Below, one piece after another: positions 36,113 to 47,639 of a DNA stretch of 64,000 nucleotides; the stretch's first letter is position 1, and every line of letters begins with the position of its first letter. The translations under genes were made by a program, and so were the position numbers. The notes under the pieces are model-generated. The model saw only the letters and a list, made by a program, of their open reading frames with translations. It was not told where the DNA came from and searched no databases. This DNA comes from Saturnia japonica (taxonomy: Eukaryota > Arthropoda > Insecta > Lepidoptera > Saturniidae): positions 5,456,001-5,520,000 of the forward strand of contig CM065307.1 of assembly GCA_033032175.1 (NCBI GenBank), read 5' to 3'.

Positions 36113-36674
36113 AACTACTATGATAGTATGTACCAAATTAAACATAGTTCAAAGTGAAATAATATTAAAATGTTATTTAGCTACCAGTGTTCAACGGAAA
36201 TTTTTAACGAAAGAGTTTCGTAAATGTTAAATGATATTAGAGAAGTCTTATTGCATTAAATTTTGTAATACGGTATGGTTAGTAAAAAAAAGTGTTAAAA
36301 GATCACAATAATTCTCATATACCGTTAATAATAATGATTAAAATTACACTTCGTCTTGTTCACGAGGAAATGATGATTGATCGTCGCCATTATGGAGGCG
36401 AAGTGGTCACGTAGACGGAAACCATTCCGTGTCCGAAATCGCTTTTGGGTAATGTATCTAACTGTAGACACCAGGCGTCGCATTAAGGATGTTCAGAGCG
36501 TGTAGTAAATTCCACTAAACTATTACAAGACCTTGGAAAACAAAAAATTGAAACCTATTTTTCAATGTATTAAAATTCACCATATTCTATGAAGGGCGAA
36601 GGAAGTACCGACACCATATATTAATAGTGTCCGAGCACTTCAGTAAAATTAAGACGCAAAAGTACCATTCCGAA
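36113..36674. other. Non-coding stretch
   Basis: No gene recognised. Some GC-richer sequence at 36360-36480 without an open frame of note. Confidence 0.35.
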
Positions 36675-36910
36675 GCAAGGATGGCTCAGTGGTAGCGTGT
36701 ACGGACATCGCGTCGATCGACATGAGTTTGAAACCTTGCAAAGTGCCTAAGCCTTTGGTGAAGGATAACATTGTGATGAAACCATAGCATGGTGGTAGAA
36801 CATTTTTAGCCCACCTGGCTAGCTACCACTCTCTAGAAGAAAATCTATCACTAAGCACACATAGGTGCACTCGTGTGCGTGTTGCTATCTTGGGACACAT
36901 CGTCACTTTT
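36675..36910 (+). mobile_element. tRNA-derived SINE, family 3, with head
   Basis: GGATGGCTCAGTGGTAGCG provides box A, and GAGTTTGAAACC is a degraded box B. The body follows: AACATTGTGATGAAACCA, CATGGTGGTAG, CCCACCTGGCTAGCTACCA, and an AAATCTATCACTAAGCAC block. The other family-3 fragments (12.5, 17.9 and 53.2 kb) match this body. Confidence 0.7.
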
Positions 36911-37043
36911 ATTTACATCAGAAAATTTGTAGCCTAACGCTAAATATTTAAAGAATAAAAACCAAACTATTGTGGTCGTTTTTGAATCCCTAATTTATTT
37001 AATGAATTCCGGCTGACACTTTCTTAGTTGTTACTTCATCTAT
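36911..37043. other. Non-coding spacer
   Basis: Nothing recognised. Confidence 0.35.
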
Positions 37044-37295
37044 AGACTGTTTTCAATAACATATCTGAGCTTACTTTCCTCGATTAGTACATATTTGTAA
37101 TAAGTACTATCTTTAACTTAAGACAGATATCGGCTACCCTCTTATGTATTCAAGATATAGGATATGGCTATCTATAATGTAGATAGAAAACACTATCCAC
37201 TGATAGGTTACTGAAAAAAAAGTAAGGACAAAAGGTTATCTTAGTGTATCTTTAGTAATTGAAACAACGGATAGATAGGTTATTGAAACGGCCGT
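37044..37295 (-). mobile_element. 252-bp MITE, copy 1
   Basis: Terminal inverted repeats of the form GGCCGTTTTCAATAAC (left end AGACTGTTTTCAATAAC, right end GTTATTGAAACGGCCG) enclose a body that matches 48690-48940 along its full length in the opposite orientation: ACCTATCAGTGGATAG, CCATATCCTATA, AGTACTTATTACAAATAT. No coding sequence. The flanks are compatible with a TA target. Confidence 0.75.
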
Positions 37296-37904
37296 AAGTC
37301 GGCCCTCTTATCTGCTCTTCATAACATTTTTTTTAGATTAAGGAGAATACGGCTTATAAATTACCATATAGGTCTTTTATATTTTAAATGGTATTTTTTA
37401 TTGAGTTACTTCTTATTAACGGAAATCGTGATTTCATTAAAACTCCTCAACTATTAAAGTACATAGACATGACATTATCATTATACTATACTGTTTTATG
37501 TATAGTAGGGTATCATTTTTGAAGATATTTATTGTTTGTAATAAAATATTTTGACATAAACAATATATAAGATTAAATAGATAAAAAAAAATCTTTTAAG
37601 ATTGTTCGACGATATTGAAAGTCCGAACTGAGTTGTTATTTTGTTTGTCTTTTCTATCAATAGCATTATAATAATTGTCGAGTTATTTCTGATTACGTAC
37701 CTGGTCTCTGGTCGGAGACCGACGACAACATATATTTTATAATGAGGATATTTGAGGTCAACGACCTAAACATATTACGTGGGAGTAGGGTTCCCAGCAT
37801 TGATTCAAGCTGGATAAAGGCTATACGACAACCTTAAAAGGAATAAAATGACTGGATGTTCTTATATCATAAATCGAATTGAAAATTTGTATGAATATAT
37901 TTAT
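37296..37904. other. Non-coding stretch
   Basis: No gene recognised. GGTCTCTGGTCGGAGACC at 37702-37719 is a short imperfect palindrome. Confidence 0.4.
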
Positions 37905-38008
37905 TTTTACTAATAATATAAAGTTTAAGAGCCTGTTTGTTTGTGTGAACACGAGTTTCATTGGGAACTACCAGTCAGATTTCAAAAGTTCTTTTTACAT
38001 TTTATAGC
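37905..38008 (+). mobile_element. Helitron-like 5' fragment
   Basis: ACTAATAATATAAAGTTTAA, GAGCCTGTTTGTTTGTGTGA and CATTGGGAACTACCAGTC follow the usual 5' block order. The first TCTA bases are lost. Confidence 0.4.
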
Positions 38009-38170
38009 CTAGCTTTTACCCGCACCTTCGTCTGCGTGGACTTCATAATGGGGTCTTTACCAGGATAAAAAGTATCCTATGTCTTATTAAGAGTTATACG
38101 CTACATGTATGCCAAATTTGATATAAGTCAGTTTAGACGTTTTTGCGTGATGGAATAAGAAACAAACTCA
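38009..38170 (-). mobile_element. Helitron-like 3' end abutting the previous fragment
   Basis: Minus strand: CCACGCAGACGAAGGTGCGG hairpin, then GTAAAAGCTAG, the canonical terminus at 38009. Inward lie AAAACGTCTAAACTGACTT and AAGTATCC-type blocks common in lepidopteran Helitron interiors. Confidence 0.55.
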
Positions 38171-38504
38171 CTGTCGAATTTATAATATCAATAATACAGT
38201 TAGATAGGATCTATTGAGGAAGGTTATACGATAGATAACTTCACGATACAATTTTAAACAAAAGCAGTAACCATAAAAGTAAAGTAATTTGGCAAACTAT
38301 AGACAAGTAGCCGATTTCCGACTTGTTTATATTATTATTATCTATTTTTTTAAATTTACGAAAACTGTTTTCTTATCTTTAAAATCGATGCCATCATTCT
38401 TTAGAACATTTTTCCCTTATCTCTTATAGTTTCAAAGTTTCACTCCCTGACCCATCTCATCAATGTTACCTGTATATTAGATTGATATATTCTAATACTG
38501 TTTG
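38171..38504. other. Non-coding stretch
   Basis: Nothing recognised. Confidence 0.35.
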
Positions 38505-38600
38505 ACCGATCTCTATTAAATTGGTTGATCCAAGTGTATTTTCATGGAGAAGGTTTTATGCAATTCCTCAATGCGATAGGTGATATTGTGGTCGAACAGT
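38505..38600 (+). repeat. Repeat family C fragment
   Basis: On the complementary strand GTTCGACCACAATATCACC, AAACCTTCTCCATGAAAAT and ATAGAGATCGGTCAAACAG match the family found at 51590-51650 and 62400-62480, in the opposite orientation. Confidence 0.45.
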
Positions 38601-38999
38601 AGTCGATCTGCCTTTAAAAATATTTATTTGTAAATTGAAATACATTTACTTAGATAACATGTTTATTAATTTTAGAACGCTTTTTCGTATGAAAACAAGG
38701 TAAATAATAATCGATTGTAAGAAGTATTCATGAAAAACGAATGAATGAAATTTGTTTACCAGTTTTTTTCCAACAACAGTATTATTGATACCCCTGATGG
38801 TTTTAAAGTGGTGTACCTAAAGTGCGAGCTATAGATTTAGGGTGTGTTAGCGGGCCAGATTCAAAATCAAAAAGTAAAACGTACTGAATTGTTAAAATCT
38901 TTATTTACTTATAGAGATCATATAAAGGTTTAGAGAGGGTAAATAATCTTGAGCTTAAGGATCTGGACACCAGAGTTCTACTGTTTATGATAAGCTCAT
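38601..38999. other. Non-coding stretch
   Basis: Nothing recognised. Confidence 0.35.
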
Positions 39000-39251
39000 T
39001 GATGTCATACATACATACCATCACGCCTGTACCCCGAAGGGTTAGGCAGAGGTGTGCTAATGTACACCCATAGTTCGCCAAGTTTTTTGTGTCCCATGTA
39101 ATAGGAGGCGAGCCTATTGCCATTAATCGAGCACGAACCCAAACTCCGAGCTACTACTGAGAATTTTCATAGAAAAAAACCCAGTAACACTTTGCTCGAC
39201 CTGGGAATCAAACCCAGGACCTCGATCATAGCAGTCGCACTTACGATGTCA
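39000..39251 (-). mobile_element. tRNA-derived SINE, family 1, most complete copy
   Basis: On the minus strand: GTAAGTGCGACTGCTATGA, box B GGTTTGATTCCCAGGTCG, GTTACTGGG, AAAATTCTCAGTAGTAGCTC, TGGCAATAGGCTCGCC, TGGGTGTACATTAGCACACC, GGTACAGGCGTGATGGTATG. The 5' edge of the head is lost. It serves as the reference for the deleted copy at 1.8 kb and the truncated one at 32 kb. Confidence 0.8.
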
Positions 39252-41034
39252 GGTGATATATATTTTAAGAATGGATTGGATAAGAATAGATAGATAAATA
39301 AAACGCGCCCAATTTAAAATTTGCTTAGTGGCATCGAGTGCCATCTAAAAATCCTCTTTGTATAGATTCTGTTAGCAGGCGTATCTTTGATATGTTCTAC
39401 ATAATATATTATAGATATAACAATATAAATATGATGGTACTTGGTAACCCTACTAAAAACATTAAGTTAAAACCAATTTCATTTAAAATCAGAACAGATT
39501 TTATGCCAAAAGCGTTCTACCGTCTATGACAAAACTGTAGATCGGATTATAACACAGATTTCATTCAAGTTATTTGCAAGTAAGACAGGGTAGGCGGATT
39601 TATCAGTAAATAAACTTGAGAGAGCGAGATAACGGTATGACCGTTATAGCAGGATTATTTGACCGGATTGTATTTTAGGATCAGTCAGTTAATCCAGCTA
39701 CCTGGTAGCTCTTTCAGACAGATATACATATATACCAATGGTGACTTCAATTCGCTTCTTGCCGCTCTCTTAGAATTTGAATGTAACTATTGACCATCAG
39801 ATACCTTTTAACCATTACTCTTTCTGTTTGATTTTTTACAGCAATATCTAACAGGTCGAAAATTAATACTCTTAATAAAACAAAATAGTATAATATTACG
39901 ATGGTATAATAATTTTGTTATTGTATTTCTCAAATCAAATGTTATATATATGTGTAGTCATAGTTGAAATATTTTACTTAATTTTTTTTTAAATAAATCC
40001 ACAATGAAGCGGTATGTTCTAAGTTGTAGAATTTATTTAAAGTTTAAACAAAATATATTAGTCAGTGTTAGCACTGAAGGAAGTAAAATTTAAGTAGGTA
40101 AATAGCGACCCTCACACAACGAAATAAGAATAACTATAACAATGAAATAAAATTCTATTAAGTAATTAATTATCATTACGAGGAAGTACATAGTCGAGCA
40201 CGGTTTTCTTTGTTACAGTATTTTAGAATGTTGCACTGGGTACATTCTCGTTGCCGAAAATATAAAAAACGAAAATATTACGTACGACATGTGATATACA
40301 TCAGCAGTAGTCTAGTTTTGTCTACTGTCTACTAATCTAGTTTTTTTTATTAACTCAATAAATAGGAACATTACGCTGCTGCCCTAAGGAGAGGAGGGGT
40401 CAAAGGGGAGGAGTAGCAGTATTCATAAATGTCAAGCAAACTGGCCAGTTTATTTTATTTCATAAGGCACAAATACAGGTAAGGATCAAAAAATTAATAC
40501 GTAAAGAAAAAGCTTTCCACCCCTTTTTAAGCGTATTGCGTGCACGGAAGACTGTGAGATTTGGCATGGTTAAAGTTTATATGGAGAAGGAGCTAAAATG
40601 TATCTATAATATCTGTTATTAAGATATTAAATAAAATAAATTAATACTGCGAATCCTAACCCGACCAGTTCCATTGAACTTAGACTTCTCAACCAAAAGT
40701 GACAGCAAATGATGTAGATAATACTAATTTTTTAAGTTCATGAATACTGCAAATGTCAAACTGAAAATAGTCTATGATCGAAAAGTCGCTGGTCAAATTC
40801 CGACTTAGAGCGATCGTTAATAACAATAATAACTTAACTCTAAATACATCTTTAAATCTAATAATAGCCTATGACATATGTGTACAACTTTCATTGTTAA
40901 CATACAGATTATATATAAATGGACAGTGAAAATCTAACAATTAAAAAGAAAACAAATATATTAGGTAAGACAGTTTTTAGTTTAGCACGACTGGTGAAAA
41001 ATATGTCGTGTTGTAAATTAACTTTAAAACGCCT
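39252..41034. other. Non-coding stretch
   Basis: No supported gene. A GC/AG-rich strand-biased patch (AAGGAGAGGAGGGGTCAAAG) lies at about 40387. The 76-codon minus frame at 40909-41139 overlaps the repeat that follows. Confidence 0.4.
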
Positions 41035-41140
41035 ATAGCAAGAAAGTACGGAAATTGGGAACAATGAGCAACTAGCATTGGCGGTGGCCTGGGGTAGTAT
41101 TGGTGGAATAAATTTAACACAGGTGAAACCGTAGGGCAAA
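41035..41140 (+). mobile_element. Helitron-like 3' end, decayed
   Basis: GGTGGAATAAATTTAACACA, GGTGAAACCGT and TAGGGCAAAGATACT preserve the hairpin loop GTGAAA and a mutated terminus (canonical GGGCAAAGCTAGT). Confidence 0.45.
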
Positions 41141-41837
41141 GATACTGTTAAGTATGAGTAAACAATTAGGTGAGATTAAAAATGTCTATAGTAATTCCCA
41201 TACAGATTTCGTAGCAATATTGTATTAATAATGATTACCTATTGTCCGGAATGAATAAGCAAATACTAAGAATAGTAAAGAAGCCTTCTCAAAACCATGA
41301 TCACAATAACTTTGCAGTTAATACTAAAATATTAGTTTGTAATCTTAAATATATAGGGACATAAAAAATATTCACTGTCATGAGTCATGAATGAATGAGT
41401 AAATAAAAATAATAGGAAGTCGTCGCAAAACTATGATCTAATACACTTTGTTTGTCATCTTACCTAAACCATTCATCCACTTGGGATGGAACTTTGATGA
41501 GTTGTTCTACGCACACCCGCATAGCTTTTTGTATTTGCACAACCAGTTTACAATAGGTGGCGTGTGAGTCTTTTCATATCGAAGATAACGGGAAGAAAGT
41601 CGCAGAATAGTAAAGTCATACAAACATGGTAGAGACGCAACTGTTGCTCGCTCAGGCAGGTATAGTTTTGAGATCAAGTAGGTACAGTTCCGAGATCACG
41701 TAGTTTATGTTTAACGACGTAATTACTTTCGGAATTATCTTTTTATTATTAAGCCAGCATCATTCAGTTACCATAAGGTCAAAGAAGTCAAGATTTTTTT
41801 TAAATCGTAATAACTCTTCTAAATTTGAACTTTATGT
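41141..41837. other. Non-coding stretch
   Basis: Nothing recognised. Confidence 0.4.
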
Positions 41838-41945
41838 AATGGGGCTTGGGGGCGAGCGCAGTAAGTGTTCAGTCGCGTAAGCGAGACAACAAACTCAAGG
41901 GTGCCAAAGTGACCAAACTTCGGCTTGGTTTGTTACCGTAATGCA
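41838..41945 (-). repeat. Repeat family D fragment
   Basis: CTTGGGGGCGAGCGC, AGGGTGCCAAAGTG, ACCAAACTTCGGCTTGG are, in reverse, the GC-rich segment seen at 48000-48110 and, in this orientation, at 62970-63070. Possibly a 3' untranslated region of a non-LTR retrotransposon. Confidence 0.55.
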
Positions 41946-43369
41946 AATAAGTCTCGGTTTCTGTCATCTGAGAGGAAGGAAGAGACATGCACATATGCAT
42001 TTGTAATACTTGTCTTATCTGCGAAGTTCAAGCGTCTAAGTAAGAACTATATACTTTTTATCCCGCAACATTATGACACATAAGCTGTAAATATTGAAAA
42101 GTTACAACAGACTATTCTAGACATGAAGGCCGTACACCCGCGTTCCGATTGTGTAACGCAATAAAGCTCCTGTTGATTGCTCGTGACAAAATGACGATTG
42201 TAAAGATACAATTGACAAATTTACTAATATGGTATACCGTTTAACTATTTGTTAATGTAGAAATCCATTAATGTTTAATAAATAAAGCTTAGAATTACCG
42301 CTGGTTAGCTTGTAGAAAATGCTTTTATAACATTAAGCTTGCCAGTGTACAAACCAAAAGTGCATATAATTATTAATTCATTCATTATATTACATTGGGA
42401 TTATACTGTATTTACTATTAAGGACAGAATTGTTAATTTGCCGAGCTGGTATATAAAAAAAAAACAAAAGTTTTTATAGTGCACATAAATATTTTTAGCG
42501 GTCTCGTTTCATTGTTTTAAAGGTTGATATAAAATTATTTTTGAATGATTTCTTATATAAATGTGAAAATAAAAATTAAGCATACTTTTAGAATTTAGAT
42601 TGTAAGATAAAAATAGTCATAATGACATTTAGTAAACATTCCAAAAAAACCACGTTGTTATTCATGTAGGAAATGCTTCAGAGTAAAAACATTGTATGAC
42701 TTTTACAAACGTTAAACCGGCTTATTCTATTATAAGTAGAATGCAAGTATGACTCAACAAATTCTATTATGAATACGTCATAATATGAAAATAATTTGTG
42801 AGTACGTATACCAACAAAATAAAGGACATAATGTTTTGATATATATTTTCAATTTTTTAATTTATCGTACTTTATTTACACTTGGCTTCACATACTGCAA
42901 ACGCAGTCGGCAATTTTGTGCATTTATACAAATAGTTCTGCTTTCGTAATTTTTAAACCCTCACCTATGAATTATGTAACTTTAGTGACGTCGCAAGATT
43001 TATTAATAGTCAAGAAAAATAATAGTTGTATTATTAACATAATTAATGGGTAATACTAATATTTTTTTAACGTATGTCAGAACAATAGTATCAATAAAAT
43101 ATTATACTCGAATGTATTACTAATGTTTAAGCTATTTATTTATTTCCGTAATAGATTAATCAAATATTGTCTTTGTTCTTCGTTAGCACAGGCATAGAAC
43201 TTGCCTTTTTGTCAGAGCTTAGGAATTCGAGAGGTCTTGACTCGCCTCCCGGGTACAATAGCAGGTCTATTGATTATTATGTCAACTATTGCAGATATCG
43301 TGTGAGGATGGCCATTGCAATCAACTATGCTTGTTTAAAAAAAGTTGTTAGGTATTATTAAAATCATAG
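41946..43369. other. Non-coding stretch
   Basis: No supported gene. The 64-codon frame at 43167-43361 is not accompanied by splice signals or a family match that I know. Confidence 0.4.
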
Positions 43370-43770
43370 TTAACAAACCTAGCTACAATTAAAGCCAAGA
43401 ATTATGCAATTACATATTGAACTTCTATTTACTTGTTCAAAATAGGGCTTCACAAATGTTAATCTCTTGTTAAAAAATCTAGATACAATAAATTAAAGCC
43501 AAGAATGATGCATTTACATATTGAACTTTTATTTACTTGTTCAAAATAGGGCTTCACAAATGTTAATCTCTTGTTAACAAATCTAGATACAATAAATTTA
43601 CCAAAAATGATGCAATTACATATTGAACTTCTATTTACTTGTTCAAAATAGGGCTTCACAAATGTTAATCTCTTGTTAAAAAATCTAGATACAATAAATT
43701 AAAGCCAAGAATGATGCATTTACATATTGAACTTGGTTTTAATTGTTCAAAATAAGGCTTCAAAGATCAT
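43370..43770 (+). repeat. 104-bp minisatellite, about 3.9 units
   Basis: Successive GGGCTTC positions fall at 43445, 43549, 43651 and (as AGGCTTC) 43755, so the unit is 104, 102 and 104 bases. Each unit holds ATTAAAGCCAAGAATGATGC, TTACATATTGAACTT, ACTTGTTCAAAATAGGGC and TTCACAAATGTTAATCTCTT. The third unit has AAAGCCAAG reduced to a short TACCAAA. The two middle units are nearly identical and the outer ones more diverged. The repetitive minus-strand frame across it is an artefact of the array. Confidence 0.9.
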
Positions 43771-45281
43771 GATATACTTGACGAAAAATAAAAGTTCTAG
43801 TTTAATATACATAATTATAGTGTGTAGTATTTGTATCTAATTATGAAAAAAAAAAATTAAACAAATAGTGTTCAATCTCATTCACTCTCTGTATGATAAT
43901 ACTAACTTTTGCCTAATCGTTTCGATGGGATTCTAAGTTTTATTCCACAAGATAATCAACTTCTATGTAAAATTTTATTAGAATCCGTCAAGCCGCTTAA
44001 GCGTGATTGAAGGACAAAAATTCAAACAAACATACTTCCGTATTTATTATAATACAAATGAATATTAAATATTCAATTATTAATCGTAATTCCTGCAGTT
44101 TAGTATTAAGCAGCATAATATTTTCGTATTTATTATAAGATGATTGCCTTCTTAGTCTTTGTAGATATACTTGAAATAAAATAAGTCTTGTATATTGAAA
44201 AAAATAATTAGATGTTAGTAAAAATAAGGGATAATCACAAGTAAGTGAGACAAATATCTGTGGGAATAATAATACAGTGATCCATAAGTTGCAATGCTGA
44301 CAAAAGAATTTCAATTCCGGTGGTTCATTAAGTCGAGAAACCTCGACTGTGCCAAGGACAAAAAACGAATGCTCTTGACTGTCAAATTAAAGTTGTAGTA
44401 AAATGCATGCGTTGCATTGAATTTCGAGACACGAAAGTGATTTTTATATAACTTCGGAAATCATTTACCAGCATGAATTTTTTGTACGTTCAATATCTCT
44501 GTTACATAACGAAATACGAGCTGTATTACAACTTTTACTTGACAATGAATGTAACTTGGTATTCGATGTATTGAATGACCTCATCGATGATGGACGAGCC
44601 ATTTTAAATTCGCTTATTATTCCACCGTTATTTTTTGTTCAATGAGTAGTAATGGTATAAAATATCTACGGAATTTTAGTTATTTATTATTCTCAGTGTT
44701 GATTTATTTAGTATTATACGAGGCTATTTCGATGACTATACTCATTCGGTTTCCAAAAAGGTACCTATCAACCACATTACATTAACCACCTAACTCTCAG
44801 GATTCAATCAAACATTCGCTATAAAAGTTCTATTTGAAGCAGCTGAATATCGGCCAGATTTTTTTAAATAAACACACTTTACGCACATCTTGTATAATAT
44901 ACCTTTCTCTCTTGCCCCCCTAGAAGATAGGTAGAGAACGAGAGAATAAAATAAAATATTAAAGGTGTCTTTTCGGATTGAATAATTTTTCATAATTAAT
45001 TACATATTATTTTTTATTTCTTTCAATGTATGTTATTAAACAAATGTTTACAGCAAAGTATACACTACTATAAACATTATAGACCTTTCAATACTATAGA
45101 CTAAGTAAGTAAGTAAGACAACGTAAGAAGTAATAATTGATACGGTTAAAGTTTTTAGTTGCTGTCTGCACCTGCTTATTTTTAGTTGAAATTCAGATAT
45201 TTTTGTACAAATTCATACATATTTTTTTTAGATTTTCTTTGTGCTATTGTAGGAATAATGAAACGGCGTATTAATATATTA
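43771..45281. other. Non-coding stretch
   Basis: No supported gene. The 105-codon minus frame at 43997-44314 is aromatic/Leu-rich without a motif. A GTAA tetranucleotide run lies at about 45103-45117. Confidence 0.4.
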
Positions 45282-46605
45282 GGAGCCATCCATAAATTAC
45301 GTCACAGGTTTAGGGGGAGGGGGGTCGACGAAGTGTGACATTGTGTAACAAGGGGTGGGGAGGAGTCCCAAATTTTGTGACATCACATTTTTTCAAAATA
45401 TAATGTTTTATATCTAAGAACATTAGAAAACCTCCCAAACTCGAAAGAATGTGTTTCCTTCCATTCAAGCCCCAAAACCTCCATTGCACTAAATCTCAAC
45501 CCTCTAGTCAAAATAATCAGAGAAAAAATGAAATTGGACTTCTGTATCTCGAACATAGCAATGTTTTATTTAACAACTTTTACAACTCGATTATTTGAAA
45601 CTTATTACCTTTATAGTTCGAAGAAAAATAAGTTACCGACTTTAAGAATATTATCGACAATGTAAGTACACCATTGTTTCTTAGAAATCAATTTAGGGGA
45701 TACAATAAAATAGGATTACCACGAATTTATGACTCACGTTAACATGTGTTTGCTTTTTGATGTTGTGTTTAATTTTATTATTTTTGATTTCATTTGAACT
45801 TTAGCGAAGCAAGTCATCTTGTTTATTTTGTCGACGGTGTGCGACGATCTAGCCTTTGGCGACTATTACGAGAGGGGTTTTTACCACCACCTGTTTTGAT
45901 GAAACAGACGTGTAACGGGTATGTTACCATAGAAAAAGATGACTGTGAAAGAAAATTCGTTCCACTGTTACTTCAGCTATCTTTGGATCTCCGAGCTTCA
46001 TCATATTTGAAGCAAGTTCTGTTCAAGTCTGGCATCTGTAGTCTATATTTTGCATCATACAAGGCCACTAACCTACACAAGAAATCACATAAAACGCAAG
46101 AAGAAGTATTGCCTATCGCGAAAATTCGGCCTCAAAGAATTGCTGCTAGACGTGCCAGGGAAATTCTTTGTTTGAATGATGACAATGAAGCTTTATGGTT
46201 AGATGAAGAAGATGTTGACACAATGAATGTTTCTGATGTTAACTGTCCAAATGAGAACGATGTGACTACTATGCCAGTTATAAATAATTAAAGGAATGGG
46301 TTCGAAGTCTATGGACTGAAGAGGATTAAGTTTTTATCTTTCATTAAAAGTGATTTTTTTTATGTTTTGTTAATTTTTATACCTTGGACTGATTTGAAGT
46401 CGATTTTATTTTTAAATGGAAATTAAAATAATTTCCGAACACTGCTGTTTTAATTTCATAAATTTCTAATTATAAATTTGCAAAATATGTGACATCACAC
46501 TAGGTAGGGGGGGAGGGGGTCTCACAAATGTGACCAGCTGTGACAAAGACGGGGGAGGGGTCAAAAAATCATGAAATTCGTGTGACGTAATTTATGCATG
46601 GCCCC
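45282..46605 (+). mobile_element. 1.3-kb TA-flanked terminal-inverted-repeat element
   Basis: Left end GGAGCCATCCATAAATTACG and right end (reversed) GGGGCCATGCATAAATTACG match at 18 of 20 positions and continue TCACA, with TA on both sides as the probable target duplication. Subterminal regions are G-rich on the plus strand at both ends (GGGGGAGGGGGG left, GGGGGGGAGGGGG right). They carry repeated GTGAC motifs, including TGTGACATCACA near both inner edges. The interior holds one intact reading frame. The superfamily is not assigned: the ends resemble a widespread insect DNA transposon family but I cannot name it safely. Confidence 0.85.
45805..46291 (+). CDS. Intact orphan ORF inside the TIR element
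   Basis: An uninterrupted plus-strand frame of about 162 codons ends at TAA (46289-46291). The open frame upstream starts at a TTG, not an ATG. A splice acceptor (TTTGAACTTTAG) immediately precedes 45805, so this is more likely the last exon of a spliced transposon gene than a whole gene. The protein begins EASHLVYFVDGVRRSSLWRL. It has a CERKFVPLLLQL hydrophobic segment, a Lys/Arg-rich middle (KIRPQRIAARRAREI) and an acidic tail (WLDEEDVD). It has four cysteines and no obvious DDE triad, zinc finger or membrane helix. I do not recognise the family. Possible roles are the end of a transposase or an accessory protein. The upstream exon has probably been lost, because 45400-45790 contains no long frame. 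Confidence 0.5.
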
Positions 46606-47639
46606 TAATGATAATATTATATATGTATTATATTCGCCTAACCCGAATATTGATAATGATTTCCTTACCAACTAGATCCGATATTGGATTCTTTAAACAA
46701 GGCGTCAAGAGGTATTTTAATATGTCGACATAACAGCATTGACTACTGATGGAATTTATGATCAATGGTCGCAATTTTTTTGGACTGTACTTACTATGAG
46801 GGGCTGTACAACAATTTGGCGAGCTAGTATTAAAAACACTAAAATTTACTTTTGATACGGGGATTTTTTAAGAACCATTTTAGATTCTTAAACCGCTATA
46901 TTGATTACTTATTAATCGATAGGTATTATTGTTCGGCAATCGTATACAATCTGCGCACGCGACGCGACGGTGCACCGTTACTTCCGCCGTAACCGGATGT
47001 AGATCAAAATGTGAATGGTTTGTTATTCTTACAGCTGACTCGTATTCGGAGATAGTTTGATTTATTACTTTTATTAATCAATCAATTATTAATCAATGAA
47101 ATAATATTTTTAATATGCGTGGTTCATTAGCTTTATTTATATGAATAATTCAATATTTAGATTTAAAGCTTATTTGATTCAATTCGAATTGTTTGTTTTC
47201 GATATTATTTGGTAAGAAAAAATGTTATTTGTTTTTATTTAGAACTAAAGAATTTGTTTGTATAAACGAAAATCCAATCATGATTTTAAATTTTCACTGC
47301 AGCATATAAATATATAACCAACTTCGAAAGGGCTGAGTTGAAACACCTCATAAGTCAGTGTGTGTTGCCAACCACAATTTTCAAACCGAAACACAGCAGC
47401 GCAACTAATGCTGCGTTATAGAAGAAATAGGTATGGCTTCCAGTAGAACCTTGCACAGGTTCAAGTACTTTTCATATTCACCTAATGAATCCGTTATCGC
47501 CCAGCTCTTTTTATAGCTTTAACTTTTAAAAAAGTGCAATTTATTACGTTTTTCTTAAATGAAATATAGATATTTAAATAGCATTGAGGATTTTTTTTTA
47601 TGAGGACAAATAAAACTCAAAAAGGTAGGAAATGTAGTT
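46606..47639. other. Non-coding stretch
   Basis: No supported gene. A CpG-rich patch at about 46950-47005 (CTGCGCACGCGACGCGACGG, CCGCCGTAACCGG) could be a promoter remnant. It has no accompanying exon. Confidence 0.35.

Noticed and set aside
43459..43659. Frame with an internally repeated KPYFEQVN peptide
   Set aside because: Produced by the 104-bp minisatellite; the period is mostly not a multiple of three, so the frame cannot be maintained.
43370..43770. CRISPR-like array
   Set aside because: The repeats are contiguous 104-bp units without unique spacers, and the genome is eukaryotic.
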